This document shows, in pieces, positions 46,140-58,383 of a DNA stretch of 64,000 bases. The notes beneath the pieces were generated by a model. It searched no databases and was not told the DNA's origin. It saw only the letters and a list, made by a program, of their open reading frames with translations. The first letter of the stretch is position 1. The number at the start of each line of letters is the position of its first letter. A program made the position numbers and the translations under genes. The DNA is from Termitomyces sp. T153 (taxonomy: Eukaryota; Basidiomycota; Agaricomycetes; Agaricales; Lyophyllaceae): assembly GCA_018296165.2 (NCBI GenBank), contig JACKQL020000045.1:391687-455686 (forward strand), read 5' to 3'.

Positions 46140-47121
46140 TGCTGTGGCATCTGCTCTGGCAGCTCCAGTGACCCTGTGGCCACAGATCCCTCACCCAGCA
46201 CTGCCAGATGCATATGACAGTGCTTGTTCCAGTGGAGAGAGATTCCTATAGTCCTGCCTCACCTACATCCACCCCAGCAGGGATGCTTTTGACTCTGACA
46301 TGCTGAAAATAGCCTGGGTGCTGTCATACATGAAGATCAGATGTGCCTCCACTTATGCACTATGAGTTTTCTGCCACCCTGGAGGTGTGGGGGGTTTCCC
46401 AGACTGGGCCACCTTTGAGAAGGACTTCCATGCTGAGTTCTTTCTGCTGGACCCTGCCAAGATGGTGGCACTGATGCTGCATGACAGGGAGCAGTATGGA
46501 CAAGGGAAGCATACTTTGGATGAGTACATTGACTTGTTCTGAGCCTTGGTCAAATAGGCCGCCTACTCTGATAGGCTCCAACTGTGCCTCACCTTCCAGG
46601 ATGGCTTGCACCCTGCCTTGGTGGAACACATTGACAACCTGGTGGAGGGTTGCTCCAATGATGAAAAGATTGTGTTGTGGTACCAGGTGGCCTGGGACCA
46701 ATGGCAGCTCATGGAGATCCAGAGAGAGCTCCACCACCCCCATTTCACACTGTGTCCCACTGCGGTCAGCAACTTCCACCTCTCTGCACCTGCTCACTCA
46801 GTGCCAGCCCTTGCTCCAGCTGCCCCTGCTACTTGTCCCTTACCACTGGGGATCTCCATAGATGTGGATGCAGCCTGTCAACTCTGCACAGCCCTGCTAT
46901 TGTGTTGGAGATGCAAGAAGCCCAGGCACTTTGCACGGCACTGTCCCTTGGGCCTAGAGGTACGCTACCTTTCCATGGTGGAGCAAGAGAAACTTCTCCT
47001 GCAGCTCCTGGCTGAAAATGACACCACCAGAGCTCTGCTGCTGGACAAGCCTAAGCTGGAGTTTACCTTAGAGGAGGACAATATGTGTTCCTCACCTCTG
47101 AGGTTCAAGGGGGATTTTTAG
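46140..47121 (+). pseudogene. gag of gypsy element 1
   Basis: Capsid-like blocks SDMLKIAWVLSYMKI, WATFEKDFHAEFFLLDPA and LTFQDGLHPALVEHIDNL are followed by one zinc knuckle, CWRCKKPRHFARHC (C-x2-C-x4-H-x4-C), near 46902-46950. In-frame stops occur after ERFL, TYAL, IDLF and LVK. Confidence 0.85.
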
Positions 47122-47352
47122 TTGAGCAATGGATGAGGTGTACACCTCCATTGCTGGGTGCTAACAGGTTCTCTTGTCTGTCAATAGAAAATGAAACTGC
47201 CTTTTCCAATGCTCTTCATTCTGAGACAGGAATCTCAACACTCCCCTCCAGACATGCAAACACTAACTTCAAAGCCCCCACCAAGCTCTCCAACACCTCT
47301 GAAGGTTCATTGGTGTGGCTCCATCTGGGCATGTCAAATGCCCTGACAGTAC

Positions 47353-47760
47353 ATGATGGCTTCCAGCTCATCTACCAGCTCCCTGCATCTCAATGTAGAG
47401 ATTGAGACAATGGACACTCAGCAAACCTGTGGAGTTATGGCTCTTCTGGATAGCAGAGCAATGGGACTGTTCCTGGATATGGAGTTTGTCAAATGCCATG
47501 GCCTCACTACACAGCCCCTTCCTAAGCTCATTCCAGTCTACAACATTGACAGAATGCCCAATAAAGCTGGTGCCATTAGCTCCATGGTGGATCTGGTTCT
47601 CCAATATCAAAACCATGTGGAGCACACCATATTTGCTATCACCAGCCTGAGGAAGCAGGACATGATCCTTGGATTCACATGGCTCTGAGAGCATAATCCC
47701 AAGGTTGACTGGACCAGAGGAGAGGTGACCATGAGCAAATGCCCCAGGAAGTGCTCTGCC
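47353..47760 (+). pseudogene. Protease of gypsy element 1, active site lost
   Basis: A retropepsin with LLDSRAMGLFLDMEFVKCHG, in which the family triad DSG now reads DSR, and DMILGFTWL, the C-terminal hydrophobic-hydrophobic-Gly motif, followed by a stop. Gly to Arg is a G-to-A change. Confidence 0.85.
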
Positions 47761-48119
47761 TGCACTGTGGAGGACAGAGTGGAGCATCAGACCCAAGTCC
47801 GGAAATACACAGCCATCCAAGCATGTTGTGCCAGCCCTCTCCCCTTTGCTGATCTAGACCTCCTGGACCCTCTGCCTCTGGCATTCCCTCATAGGAAGGC
47901 CCTCTATGAGGACAATCGGAGCAATGGCAGAGCCCTGGAGGAGGAGCATGGAGAGGAGTTTGGCAGCATACACCAACTGGAGCTTCTGGACAAAGTGATA
48001 GAAGTGAGGGATCAAATTTATGTGACCACTATCCACTAACTGCCCTCCATTGCAGAGATCAGGGCTAGCCAGACTACATTCTAGAGGCTGGCCCAGGCCT
48101 TTGCCACTAACACTGCACC

Positions 48120-49440
48120 TAAAGAGTTCTGGAAGGCAGTATCCCCCTACTTGCATGCATTTGAGGACGTGTTCTCTAAAGCCTTCTTTGACTTGCTTCT
48201 GAAGTGCAAGAGGTGGGACCATGCCATTGAACTGCTGCCCAACTCAGCACCCTCCAGCTGTAAGGTCTACCCCCTTGTGCCCAAAGAGCAGAATGAGCTC
48301 AACACCTTCCTCCAGGAGAACTTGGACTCTGGTCATATCTGTCCATCCAAATCCCCAATGGCTTCTCCAGTCTTCTTCATCAAGAAGAAGAATGGCTCCC
48401 TCTGACTGGTACAGGACTACTGGGTACTCAATGCCATGATGGTGAAGAATTGCTACCCTCTCTCCCTCATCTCTGAACTCATCAACAACCTCCAGGGCAC
48501 ATAATACTTCACAAAACTGAATGTCTGGTGGGGTTACAACAATGTGTGCATTCAGGAGGGAGATGAATGGAAGGTGGCCTTCCAGACCAACCAGGGGTTG
48601 TTTGAACCACTCGTTATGTTCTTTGGTCTCACCAATAGCCCTGCCACTTTCCAGACCATAATGAACAACATCTTCCAGAACCTTATTGCAGAGGGTGTAG
48701 TGTGCATGTACCTTGACAACATCCTCATCTATACCAAATCATTGGAGGAACACTGTCAGATCACTTGTCTCATCTTGGAATGCTTCCACCAGCACCAGCT
48801 CTACTTCAAACTGGAGAAGTGTGAGTTTGAACAAACCCAGATTGAGTACCTTAGCCTAATCATCTCCTACAGAGCTGCAGAGATGGACCTGGTGAAAGTA
48901 GCAGGTATGGTGGAGTGGCTGGAGCCCTGGAGCAAGAAGGAGGTACAGGCATTCCTTGGGTTTGCCAACTTCTACCAGAGATTCATCTAGGATTTCTCAC
49001 ATCATGCTCGCCCACTGTTTGACCTCATAGGAAAGGATGTTATGTGGAGCTGGGGACCTCTGGAGCAGTTGGCCTTCAACACCCTCAAATGCACTGTGAC
49101 CTCTGGACCCATTCTTCCTTTTCCAGATGACAACTCTCTCTTTTGCATAGAGGCTGATAGCTCTGACTTTGCCATGGGGGCAGTGCTCTTGCAGCAGTCT
49201 CCAGAGGATGGAAAGTGGCATCCAGTGGCCTTTTACTCCAAAAGCCTGAATGTGGTGGAGCAGAACTACAAGATTCATGACAAGGAGATGTTGGCCATCA
49301 TCCAATCATTTGAGGAGTGGCAGCACTTTCTCAAAGGTGCATGGCACAAGTTTGAGGTCTGGACAGATCACAAGAACCTCAAATACTTCTTGATGGCCAA
49401 GAAGCTTGACTGCTGGCAGGCCCAATAGTCCCTCTACCTC
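48120..49440 (+). pseudogene. Reverse transcriptase and RNase H of gypsy element 1
   Basis: RT motifs: PMASPVFFIKKKNGSL, then TGA where a CGA Arg is expected, VQDYWVLNA, FTKLNVWWGYNN (catalytic Asp now Asn), FGLTNSPATFQTIMN and YLDNILIY in place of YLDD. RNase H follows with FCIEADSSDFAMGAVLLQ, KEMLAIIQSFEEWQHFL and WTDHKNLKYFL. At least two catalytic acidic residues and several codons are lost through transitions. Confidence 0.9.
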
Positions 49441-49699
49441 ACCAACTTTGACTTCTCCTTGCACCACAAGCTTGGCTGGAGCATGGAAAAACCAGATGCC
49501 CTGTCTTGAAGGGTGGACTATGGAATGGGGGAAGGGGATAATAGTAACATCATGCTCCTCTGCCCCAAATTGTTCATGATCTGAGCCATGGAGGGCCTTG
49601 TGGTTGACAGAGCAGAAGCAGACATCCTCTGGAACATCTGACGAGGTAATAAGGATGGTCAACAGGAGGAGCTTGTGGTGCAGGCTGCTCGGATGCTGA

Positions 49700-50680
49700 A
49701 ATTGGGGCATGCTACAGGTATCAAGGTGGTCCACACTGATGAATGGGCTCTCTGAGACAGAATGCTGACCTTCCAAGACTATATCTACATCTCCAACATC
49801 CCAGAGCTCCATTGGAGGATTGTGGAGCAACACCATGACTCTTGTATTGCAGGGCACCTGGGGCAGTGAAAGACACTGGAGCTAGTGTCATAGAACTACT
49901 GGCGGCCCCAGATGTCCTGGTACATTGGATCCTACACCAGTACTTGCAATCTCTGCCTCCAGACCAAGCCCCAGCATAGACTCTCCTATGGACAGTTACA
50001 CCCACTCTCAGTGCCTGTGGAATGATGGAGCATAGCATCCATAGACTTCATCATAGAGCTCCCCAATGCCTATGGTTATGATGCAATCATAGTGGTGGTG
50101 GATCTATACAGAAAGAGAGTGCACTTCATTCTGACCCACACCACATGCTCCACCATGGGCACTGCAAATCTGTACTGGAGGAATGTCTAGAAGCTCCACA
50201 GCCTCTCCAATGCCTACATTTTGGATCAGGGACCACAATTTGTGGTGGAGTTCACCCATGAGCTCTACTAACTGCTCAGAGTAAAACTCCACACCACCAC
50301 TGCCTACCATTCACAGTCCAACAGCCAGACAGAGCGTGTAAACCAGGAGTTGGAACAGTATCTCCACCTCTTTTGCAATGAGCACCAAGACAACTGGGAT
50401 GAACTCCTCCCTGATGCTGAATTTCAGTACAACAACCATGTTCACTTGTCCACTCAGTTTTCCCCATTCTTCCTTGACACTGGATGGCATCTGCACATGG
50501 GTTTTAAACCCTGGGCCCGATCCTCAGAGAATGAGGCAGTAAACAAATTTGTGGACTGGATGAAGAAGTTCCAGGAGGAAGCCCAAGCCGCACTGGCAAA
50601 AGCAAAAGATGACATGGCATTATACTATGACTACAGGAGGACTCCAGAGTGCAGATATCAGCCCAGAGATTGAGTCTACC
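49700..50680 (+). pseudogene. Integrase of gypsy element 1
   Basis: The zinc-binding HHCC region is visible (HHDSCIAGH and CNLCLQTK). The DDE core shows IASIDFIIELP (first Asp), ILDQGPQFVVEF (second Asp) and SNSQTERVNQEL (Glu). Several in-frame stops are present. Confidence 0.85.
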
Positions 50681-50899
50681 TGGACGCCTCTAACATTACA
50701 ACCACCCATCCCTTGAAAGAGCCATCACACTGCCAGTTAGGACCATTCACAGTGGAATGACAGGTAGGACCCTTGGCCTATTGACTCTGACTCTCTGCTG
50801 GGATGTGCCAGCTTCATCCAGTATTCAACATGGTCAAACTAACCCCAGCTCCTAAAGATCCTATCCCGGGGCAATGTCTGCCACCTCTGCCACCCCTAG

Positions 50900-51165
50900 T
50901 AGTGGTCAACAGTGATGAAGAGTATGAAGTGGAAGAAATCCTGGACAGCCATTTATTCTGAAGATGACTACAGTACAAGGTGAAGTGGAAAGGCTATGGG
51001 ATCGAGGATATTTCCTGGGAGCCACAGGAGAATGTACATGCCCCTGGACTTGTTAAGGAGTTCCATTGGAAACATCCAGATGCCCCATGCGCCATATGGG
51101 GCATCTATCCTATCTCACCAGTGGACCATGCAATCAGGGACTATTTCTACCCCACACATTGAGAT
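50900..51165 (+). pseudogene. Chromodomain of gypsy element 1
   Basis: EYEVEEILDSHLF, then two stops, then YKVKWKGYGIEDISWEP and ENVHAPGLVKEFH: the typical chromodomain that targets such elements to methylated-histone chromatin. Confidence 0.85.
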
Positions 51166-51187
51166 GCTGCATGCTAGAGGGGGGTGA

Positions 51188-51537
51188 TGTCAGGTGACTT
51201 CCACTTCCAACCTCTGTGACTGGTTCCAGCACCTCCACAGCTTGTTCAATGTCTCCAGGGCTCTTTCCAGAACCCTGGAGTTCTCTGTATTACCTCAGCA
51301 ACCATAGCCCTAGGGTTAGGAGTAGCTCCAGTCACCTGTACAGTAGTTCCCATGCCTCCACCACCTGCCAATGTGCTGCACCAAGCAGTGGGGATCCTTA
51401 GACTTGTTCTCTTTGGATTCCCCTCTGCTAGGTGATTAGTTACCAATTTGTATTGTCATTTACTCTGCTAATATATTTTGGATTTCCCTCTGCTAGCTGT
51501 GTAACTGCGATCTGCCACACTGGAGGTTGCCCTTACA
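51188..51537 (+). repeat. Right LTR of gypsy element 1
   Basis: 350 bp, starts TGTCAGGTGACTTCC and ends GGTTGCCCTTACA. It is about 20 bp shorter than the left LTR through a deletion in the AACCCCAAAGATCTCCAGAG region and differs at scattered sites. Confidence 0.9.
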
Positions 51538-54427
51538 GAAGATGCCAAAGGGAGAAGTTGAGGGAAATGGTGATCCAAAATTTTAAATCTCAATGATCTG
51601 GTCAGTGATCAGAAAGAGGTGGCAGTGATGATTGGAGAGAAAGAGAATGGTGTGACTGGATACACTATAAGTAATAGTGGATTCAAGAACCAGGAGTTGA
51701 GAGATGTATATCTGCAGGCCTTTTTGGCAGAGGGAGGTGTTGGAGAAAGAGATGAGAAGACATTGTCAGCCTATATGGGCAGCTGTGTCAGATACCAAAG
51801 AAGTTGGGGGAGATCTAAGTACAGCAGAAAAGCTCAGAGTTAGAAGCAGGTGTGGAGGAAACTGCACAAGTATTTTCTAAGAAATATAAACCTGTTGCTA
51901 GAAAGGTGAAACCTGTACTAGGGACCTCTTATGAAGAGTTTAGAATTGAAAGGTGTATCACTGGATATCCACTAGCAGACATGCCACAGTTGGACCCAAA
52001 TCCACCTGATTTCAGACCCATAGGAAGGTATACTGCTGAGTGCAAAGAAATCATTGACCAAGCACATGGTGATGGTTTCTTGTGGCCAGAGATGAAGGCA
52101 GTACATCATCTAATGATGCTGCAGAATGAGGCTTTTGCATGGGATGATTCTCAAAGAGGTAGATTCAAGGAGGAATTCTTCCCTCCTGTGGTGATGCCAG
52201 TAATTCCTCACACCTCCTGGATATTGAAGAACATTCCCATTGCTCCTGGACTCAGAGACAAAATCTGCCAGATGATAAAGCAGAAAATTGAGGCAGGAGT
52301 ATATGAGCCATCCAACTCTTCATACAGATCCCAGTGGTTCACAGTATTGAAGAAGGATGGTGAAAGTTTGAGGATAGTTCACAGCTTGGAACCTCAAAAC
52401 AAAGTGACCATAGCACATTCTGGGTTGCCACCAGCAACTGAAGAGTTAGCTGGTCACTTTTCTGGCAGAGCTTGTGGAGGAATCTTTGACTTGTATGTGG
52501 GATATGATGAGAGAGTGTTGGATGTGAGGTCTAGGGACTATACTACCTTTCAGACACCCTTTGGTGCTCTAAGGTTGGTAACCCTGCCAATTGACTGGAC
52601 AAATTCAGTACCAATCTTTCATGATGACATTACTTTCATCTTGAAAGATGAGATACTTTAGGTAACTTAGCCATATATTGATGATGTGCCAATCAGAGGT
52701 CCACCTCACAGGTATGAATTGCCAGACAGAGGCTATGTGGTTATTCTGGAAAATCCAGGCATTAGGAGATTTGTATGGGAATATCTGCAGAATGTAAACA
52801 GAGTGTTACAAGGAATCAAATATGCTGGAGGAACTTTTTCTGGGAAGAAGTCAGTAGTCTGTGCAGATGAGATTGTAGTGGTTGGACACAGGTGTTCCTA
52901 TGAGGGACAGAAACCTGAGACCAAGTGGTTGGCCATTGTTATGGGGTGGGGTGATTGCCAGGATAAGTCAGATGTCAGAGCTTTCCTAGGTACCTGTGGT
53001 ACCTTTGGGATGCTCATTAAAGACTATGCTAAAGTGTCTGTACCTATAAATGAGTTAACTCAAAACCACACACCAATTGTTTGGGGTAAGGAACAGCAGT
53101 CAGCAATGGCTCAGTTGAAGAAGTTGCTAGCTGCAAGTGCACCTTAAAACCACTTGACTATAAGTCAGGAGAGGCAGTAGTCTTGTTAGTTGACACTTCT
53201 TGGATGGCAGTGGACTTCGGAATATTTCAGGAAGCTCCAGACAATCCTAAGCAACACACTTGTGCTAAGCTAGGATCCATCACCTTGAATAAGAGGGAGG
53301 CAAGATTCTCACAACCTAAAAGAGAACTCTATGGTTGGATGAGAGCCTTGCAAGCTAATAAGTATTGGCTAGTTGGCTGTAGGAAGCTTGTAGTGGAGAC
53401 AGATGCCAAGTATTTGAAGGTAATGCTAAACAATCCTGGAGTAGGACCTAATGCCACCATTATGAGATGTATTGAGGATGTAATAATACTCTATCATTTT
53501 ACTTGAAAGACAGTTGTAAACAGAGTGCCCACTGTGACCTATACACCCTCTATCTTCCAAACAATCCACATTGATACCATGCACATGACTCCAGCTTCAA
53601 ATGGCTGCAAGTACATTGTCCATGGCAGGTGTGCATTGTCTTCATGGATGGAAGGGCAGCCTCTGTGCAAAGAAAACCATAAAACAATTGGTCAGTGGTT
53701 GTTTGAGGATGTGATTTGTTGCTGAGGCTGCATTGCCAAAATCAGCACAGATTATGCTGGACAGTTCAAAAAGGTCACAGCTTGGATTGAGAGCAAATAT
53801 GGAATCAGAGGAGTAGCCATCTCTCCATACAACTCTCAAGCTAATGGCAGGATTGAAAGGCCACATTGGGATGTCAGGCAAGCCTTATTCAAAGCTTGTG
53901 AGGATTGCACTAAATGGTTTTAGTTCTTCTTCCATATAATGTGGAGTGATTGCATTATTATCCAGCAGAGATTTGGATGCTTACCATACTTCATGGTCAC
54001 TGGGGCTCATCCAACTCTACCTGAGGACCTAGTAGAGGCTACCTGGTTAATAGAATTGTCAGAAGGACCATTGTCTATAGAAGAGTTGATTGGATATTGC
54101 ACTAGGGCTTTAGCCAAGCACCACCAACATATGGAGGAAATGAGAGAGAGAGTTGGGAAGGACAAACTCCAGTGGGCCTTGAACTTTGCAGAAGAGCATA
54201 AAAACTCTAACAAAGACTTCAATTGCAAACCCTTGGACTTGGTCTTGGTTAAAAATATGATTACAGAAAGTTTGCACAGTGCTAAAATGCTTCCATGTTT
54301 TGATGGTCCAATGGTGGTAATTACTAAGACCAGAGGTGGTAACTATATTGTAGCAGGACTGGATGGGTCAGTTTGGCAGACCAGAGTAGCAGCCTTTAGA
54401 ATAGTACCTTATACAGCTCAGCAATGA
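51538..54427 (+). pseudogene. Gypsy element 2, pol part (right of nested insertion)
   Basis: Resumes the protease-RT linker, then KKYKPVARKVKPVLGTSYEE, IPIAPGLRDKICQMIKQKIE, GVYEPSNSSYRSQWFTVLKK and, after two stops, PYIDDVPIRGPPHRYELPD (YIDD catalytic box) and GIKYAGGTFSGKKSVVCADE. RNase H reads LLVDTSWMAVDFGIFQE and RELYGWMRALQANKYWLVG. The end of RNase H runs straight into the integrase core (FQTIHIDTMHMT, KISTDYAGQF, GVAISPYNSQANGRIE). The linker with the zinc-binding domain seems shortened, so a deletion is likely near 53510-53560. Ends at a stop at 54427. Confidence 0.85.
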
Positions 54428-56280
54428 CTGGAGCTATCCCAAAGATCAGAGCAATGGGTGGATATAACTCCAAAAAAGCTAAAAAATTTAAAAGAGGGAC
54501 TACACAAGCCTGTGGGAAATGTCATGCTGGACCTCTCATTTGGTTCTATAAGGCTTCACAAGCCTCTAGACCATGACTTGAGTAAAACAGAAAACAGCCA
54601 TGAAGTTTGACAAAAAGTTTGATCTTACTTAGCAAAAGCAGAATAAGTAGAAACTTATTTAAAAATCACACAATTTTTGGGGTTAAGAGCATTAATTTTG
54701 AGGTTACAAGATAGAGATATGTAGGGGGCATTTTTATTTGGGAGGAGTGGGGCTAGCTAAGAGTAGGGTTATGCTATCTAAAGCAAAGGCAATGCCAATG
54801 CTTACAGTGCAGGGGTCTCTTGTATGGGGGACACAGGAGAATGGGAAATTTCTGGGAAAGAAGCTGCAAACTTGATGTCAGAGTCAGAATCAACACCCTG
54901 GGGCCCTGGGTTTATAAGATGAATTAGGCAGAATCAATACAGAGATGGTATCTTGGGCAAAACTTGCAGATCATTGAGCAAGTCTCCAGTCTGGTCAATG
55001 TCAGAGGAGCCCAGAGTTTTGTTGAGATGATTGAGGCAAGCCAAAATAAGCTTGTAGGTTTGCAGTGTAATGTCAAGAGAATAGAGTTGTTGCAGCACAG
55101 CAAGTTGGATGGCATTGTGGTGCTTTTGGAGATCAGCATATGGGAGGAGGGTCCCATCATTGACAAGTTGGATGGCTTCAAGGGTGGCATCAACCTGGCT
55201 GAGAAGTGAGAGCATAGCCTTGCTCCTAGGCTTAAGGTTGGCTGGGAAAAGAAGTAAGGACAGAAGAATGGAAGGACAAGAAGGAGTGACAGACCATAGG
55301 CTGGGAGAACTCTGATCTTTTTTGGCTTAGGCTGGCCATTGGGCTCAGTCTAGGTTTTAATGAGGAGGGAAAGCATGTTGAAATGATGAGCAAGCAAGTC
55401 AAGTTTAAAAGCTGGGACTTACATTAGCTCAACCCTTTCCAGAATAGATGGAGGACAGACCTAACATGTCTATGTCCTAATCTTGTGCATGATGTTTCAG
55501 CTAAGAAATGAGAAGTTAGTTGAAGGGAAGGGACTAATGGGAAGATGTACCTCCTTGGCCTCACATTGGCACTGAAGCTCTTAATGGTTCTTTTCCATCT
55601 GAACAATTGTGTTAGCAAAGGTAAGGAAGGGTATGTTAGTGGAATTGTTGGTGGTGCTATGGTTGATTGCAAGAAGAGTAGTGGACAGCATGTCAAAAAG
55701 ACCCTTTTGCTTGGCAATGTGGGAAGTCAGCTTGATTGGTGAAGCACTACAGGGAACAAGGAAGGGAGGTGAAAAGAGAGTGAGGGAAGAGAAGAAGAGA
55801 GGCTTACAAGTTGCATAGTGCTGAGGTATTGTGCACAGTCAGCTCCAGAGCCAGAGATGCCAACTACAACTCTACAGATGCCTATGATGGCCTGGGCAAA
55901 CAAAGAGAACTGAAGAACTGCCAGAATAACTTGATTTGCATTACACTTGACAGAATGCTTGAGTAAAACAAAGTTGTCAGGTGAATTCTAGACAGGGCTG
56001 TGGCAAGTGGATGATGGTGTGTGGGGGAGCTTGGTGGCAGAACCCATAGAGGTTTTGTGAGGGGCAGTTGGAACAGGGTGATTTGGGGCCATTGTTGCAG
56101 GGTTGAGGGCAGTTGCAAGCATTTTCTTATGGGAATGTGGGTGTGATCAAGGATGGTTGGAAAATTATTTTCATTGAGGATTTGGAGATGATTGGGCAAT
56201 GATGGCATTTTCAATGTGTGAACCTGACTGAGGGCAGTCAGTAAAATAGTGTGGGGGAGGTGATATGCCTGTCTCATACT
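54428..56280. other. Transposon-derived sequence, no recognised gene
   Basis: Follows the pol end of gypsy element 2. It includes a possible polypurine tract (TATGTAGGGGGCATTTTTATT near 54720 read as two parts), but no LTR pair was identified. Minus-strand frames 54934-55215, 55424-55717 and 55882-56277 are Leu/Pro-rich and unrecognised. Confidence 0.45.
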
Positions 56281-57110
56281 GTGAGACAGGACAGAAATAC
56301 TAGGAGCTAGAAACCCAAATATATCAAATAAAAGCTGAAAACTGTAAGCTTTTTTTTATGTCAAAAAACTGTAGACATTGGGTACATGCCTAGTATAAGT
56401 AAAAAGCACCAGAGAACCCAGAGAAAACAATACAAATAATGCCAGCAGAGCAGTAGCAGTGATGTTGAGAGAACTGAGCTTAATCATATGTTGATGGCCA
56501 ATCAATGGCTGTGCTTGGGTGCCCCAGCTAGAAACCTAACCAATGCCAAGGACACCCATGGGTGGCTATTGCAATGATACTACCCCTACACCTCAATAAC
56601 ACAACATTCCCTATGCCAGGCCACCTGAAACCAAGCCATCCACCATAACAAATCATGTGCAGACTGCTAGGAGAAGTTTTTGAGAAGGGGGAAAGGCAGG
56701 CAGAAGGACATGGAACCCACAAATACCAACTTACACCAAGCAGCATGTCATACCAGCCCAGTCAACCAATGAGAGTGCAAGGCCAAGAAAAATCACACAG
56801 TGCAGACAATGGGCATGCATGGAAAACACACAGTTCCATGTGCAAATAGCCAGCTATAAAATGATAGGAATTTGGAGGGAGGAGGACAAGCAACCATGTA
56901 CCATGACTCAGAGACACCCCAGGGAGCAGTTCTCTTAGGCCTACAAGTAATAGTTGGTTCAAGTTTAGTTTAATATTACTTTTTGAACCCTTTCTAAAGT
57001 GCAAGACCATCTCAAGCTAGTGAACAAATCATATTGAAATATCTAATAAACTACTTCTGTTCTACATGAATTTGCATGTAACTAAGCCTCCAAACAACTG
57101 TGAATAAAGT
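56281..57110 (+). repeat. Probable solo or partial LTR (tentative)
   Basis: Contains a TATA box (AGCTATAAAATGATAGGAA near 56852) followed by a G-rich segment, Pro-less leader-like sequence and AATAAA-like signals near 57045 and 57105. It lies directly before a gypsy reverse transcriptase fragment. No terminal TG..CA pair was fixed. Confidence 0.3.
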
Positions 57111-57119
57111 TTGATTGGT

Positions 57120-57970
57120 TGATCTGATCAATTGATGGCATCAAAGTGTATTTAGATGATATCTCTGTCTTTTCAGATATCATTGGGAAGCACAAAGAGC
57201 ACCGCAGAGTACTTTTTGAAAGACTACAAAAAACAAGCTCTACCTCAAATGGACAAAGTGTGAGCTACATGCTCAGTGCGTAGAGTGCCTCAGCCAAGTC
57301 ATCAACTTGGAGGGTATAAATACACTCTGATATGGATAAGTTGAATCAGATCCAGGTGTGGCATACTCCTCGAACCCACAACAACAATTCAGAGATTTGT
57401 GAGCCTGGCCAATCAAATTGGCAAATTCCTTCCCAATATATCTGTGTGTACACAGTGCCACTTATGGCCATGGCACAGAATGTATTGCCACATTCACCAA
57501 CACTGTTTTGACATGGATCAAAAGGATCTGTGGCAAAACACCCATGATCAGGCCTATCAATCCTTGACATGAGAATCCTATATGGCTCATCTGCAATGCC
57601 TCTAAGACAGGCATCAAGGAAATTTATGGACAAGGACCAAGCTGGCAGAAATGTCAGCCCAGTCAGGGTACATCAAAAAAGTTCACCAATGCACAGCAAA
57701 ACCATGCTGTGCATGAACTCAAGATATTGGCCATCCTCCTCAAATGGGAGGATAAGCTTCCTAGATATAAGATCCACATTACCATGGATCATAAGACCCA
57801 CAAGTTTCTCAAAACTCAACAAAACTATTCCCCATATCAATGACAATGGATAGAATACATGTCAAGGTTCAACTTTAACATCACATATGTTATGTTAAAG
57901 GAGAGCCGCAACAAAGTGGCAGACTGTCTATCCTGCTACTTCAACAGTGACCTCTCCCAGGGACATGCAC
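57120..57970 (+). pseudogene. Gypsy element 3, RT/RNase H fragment
   Basis: The plus strand reads VYLDDISVFSDIIGKHKEHR in one frame (the RT YLDD box), then, across frame changes, DMDKLNQIQVWHTPRTHNN, FLPNISVCTQ, an RNase H-like stretch (HELKILAILLKWEDKL when frames are followed) and HHGS..DPQ. Many stops. A third gypsy family, distinct from elements 1 and 2. Only this part of pol is present. Confidence 0.75.
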
Positions 57971-58149
57971 CATGTCTATGACTACGTACATGCAGATGCA
58001 CAAATCAATCAATCTACACCTGGGCACAGCTAGATCAGATCTGCGCACTCTGCAACATGCCTGTACATTGAAGCTGGCAGTTGCATGAGGTGACATCATT
58101 TAGAGAACCAGAACCTGGTTTTTGTCAACTTGATCAATTTTTTACTTGT

Positions 58150-58383
58150 GATTATTTTTCTGTTCTGAAAGTGATTAAAGTACAAAAAAAAAAAAAATCG
58201 GTCGAATTCTCGACATTTCATTGGACCCGAGCTCGAACGCCAGAGTAATTTACACTGTACAATACAGTAACAGATCTGCAAGACACCATAACCAATACAA
58301 AGTAACTCAACGCAACAAAAAGAAGCACAAAAAGAAAAAAAAAAAAAAAGTCTATCAGTCTCCCTCAGACCTCGCAGCCTCGC
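58150..58383. other. A-rich boundary between transposon island and gene island
   Basis: Two poly-A runs (58181-58197 and 58335-58349). CpG content rises sharply from 58198. It is the 3-prime flank of the minus-strand AT-hook gene. Confidence 0.5.

Larger units (their letters stand above)
45435..51537 (+). mobile_element. Gypsy element 1: complete chromovirus-type LTR retrotransposon
   Basis: A 6,103-bp element with TG..CA LTRs (45435-45804 and 51188-51537) flanked by the 5-bp duplication GAAGA (45430-45434 and 51538-51542). The order gag, protease, reverse transcriptase, RNase H, integrase, chromodomain defines a Ty3/gypsy chromovirus. A polypurine tract AGAGGGGGG precedes the right LTR. All genes carry stops and missense changes, mostly C-to-T or G-to-A at former CpG sites, so it is inactive. 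It is nested in gypsy element 2. Confidence 0.95.
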
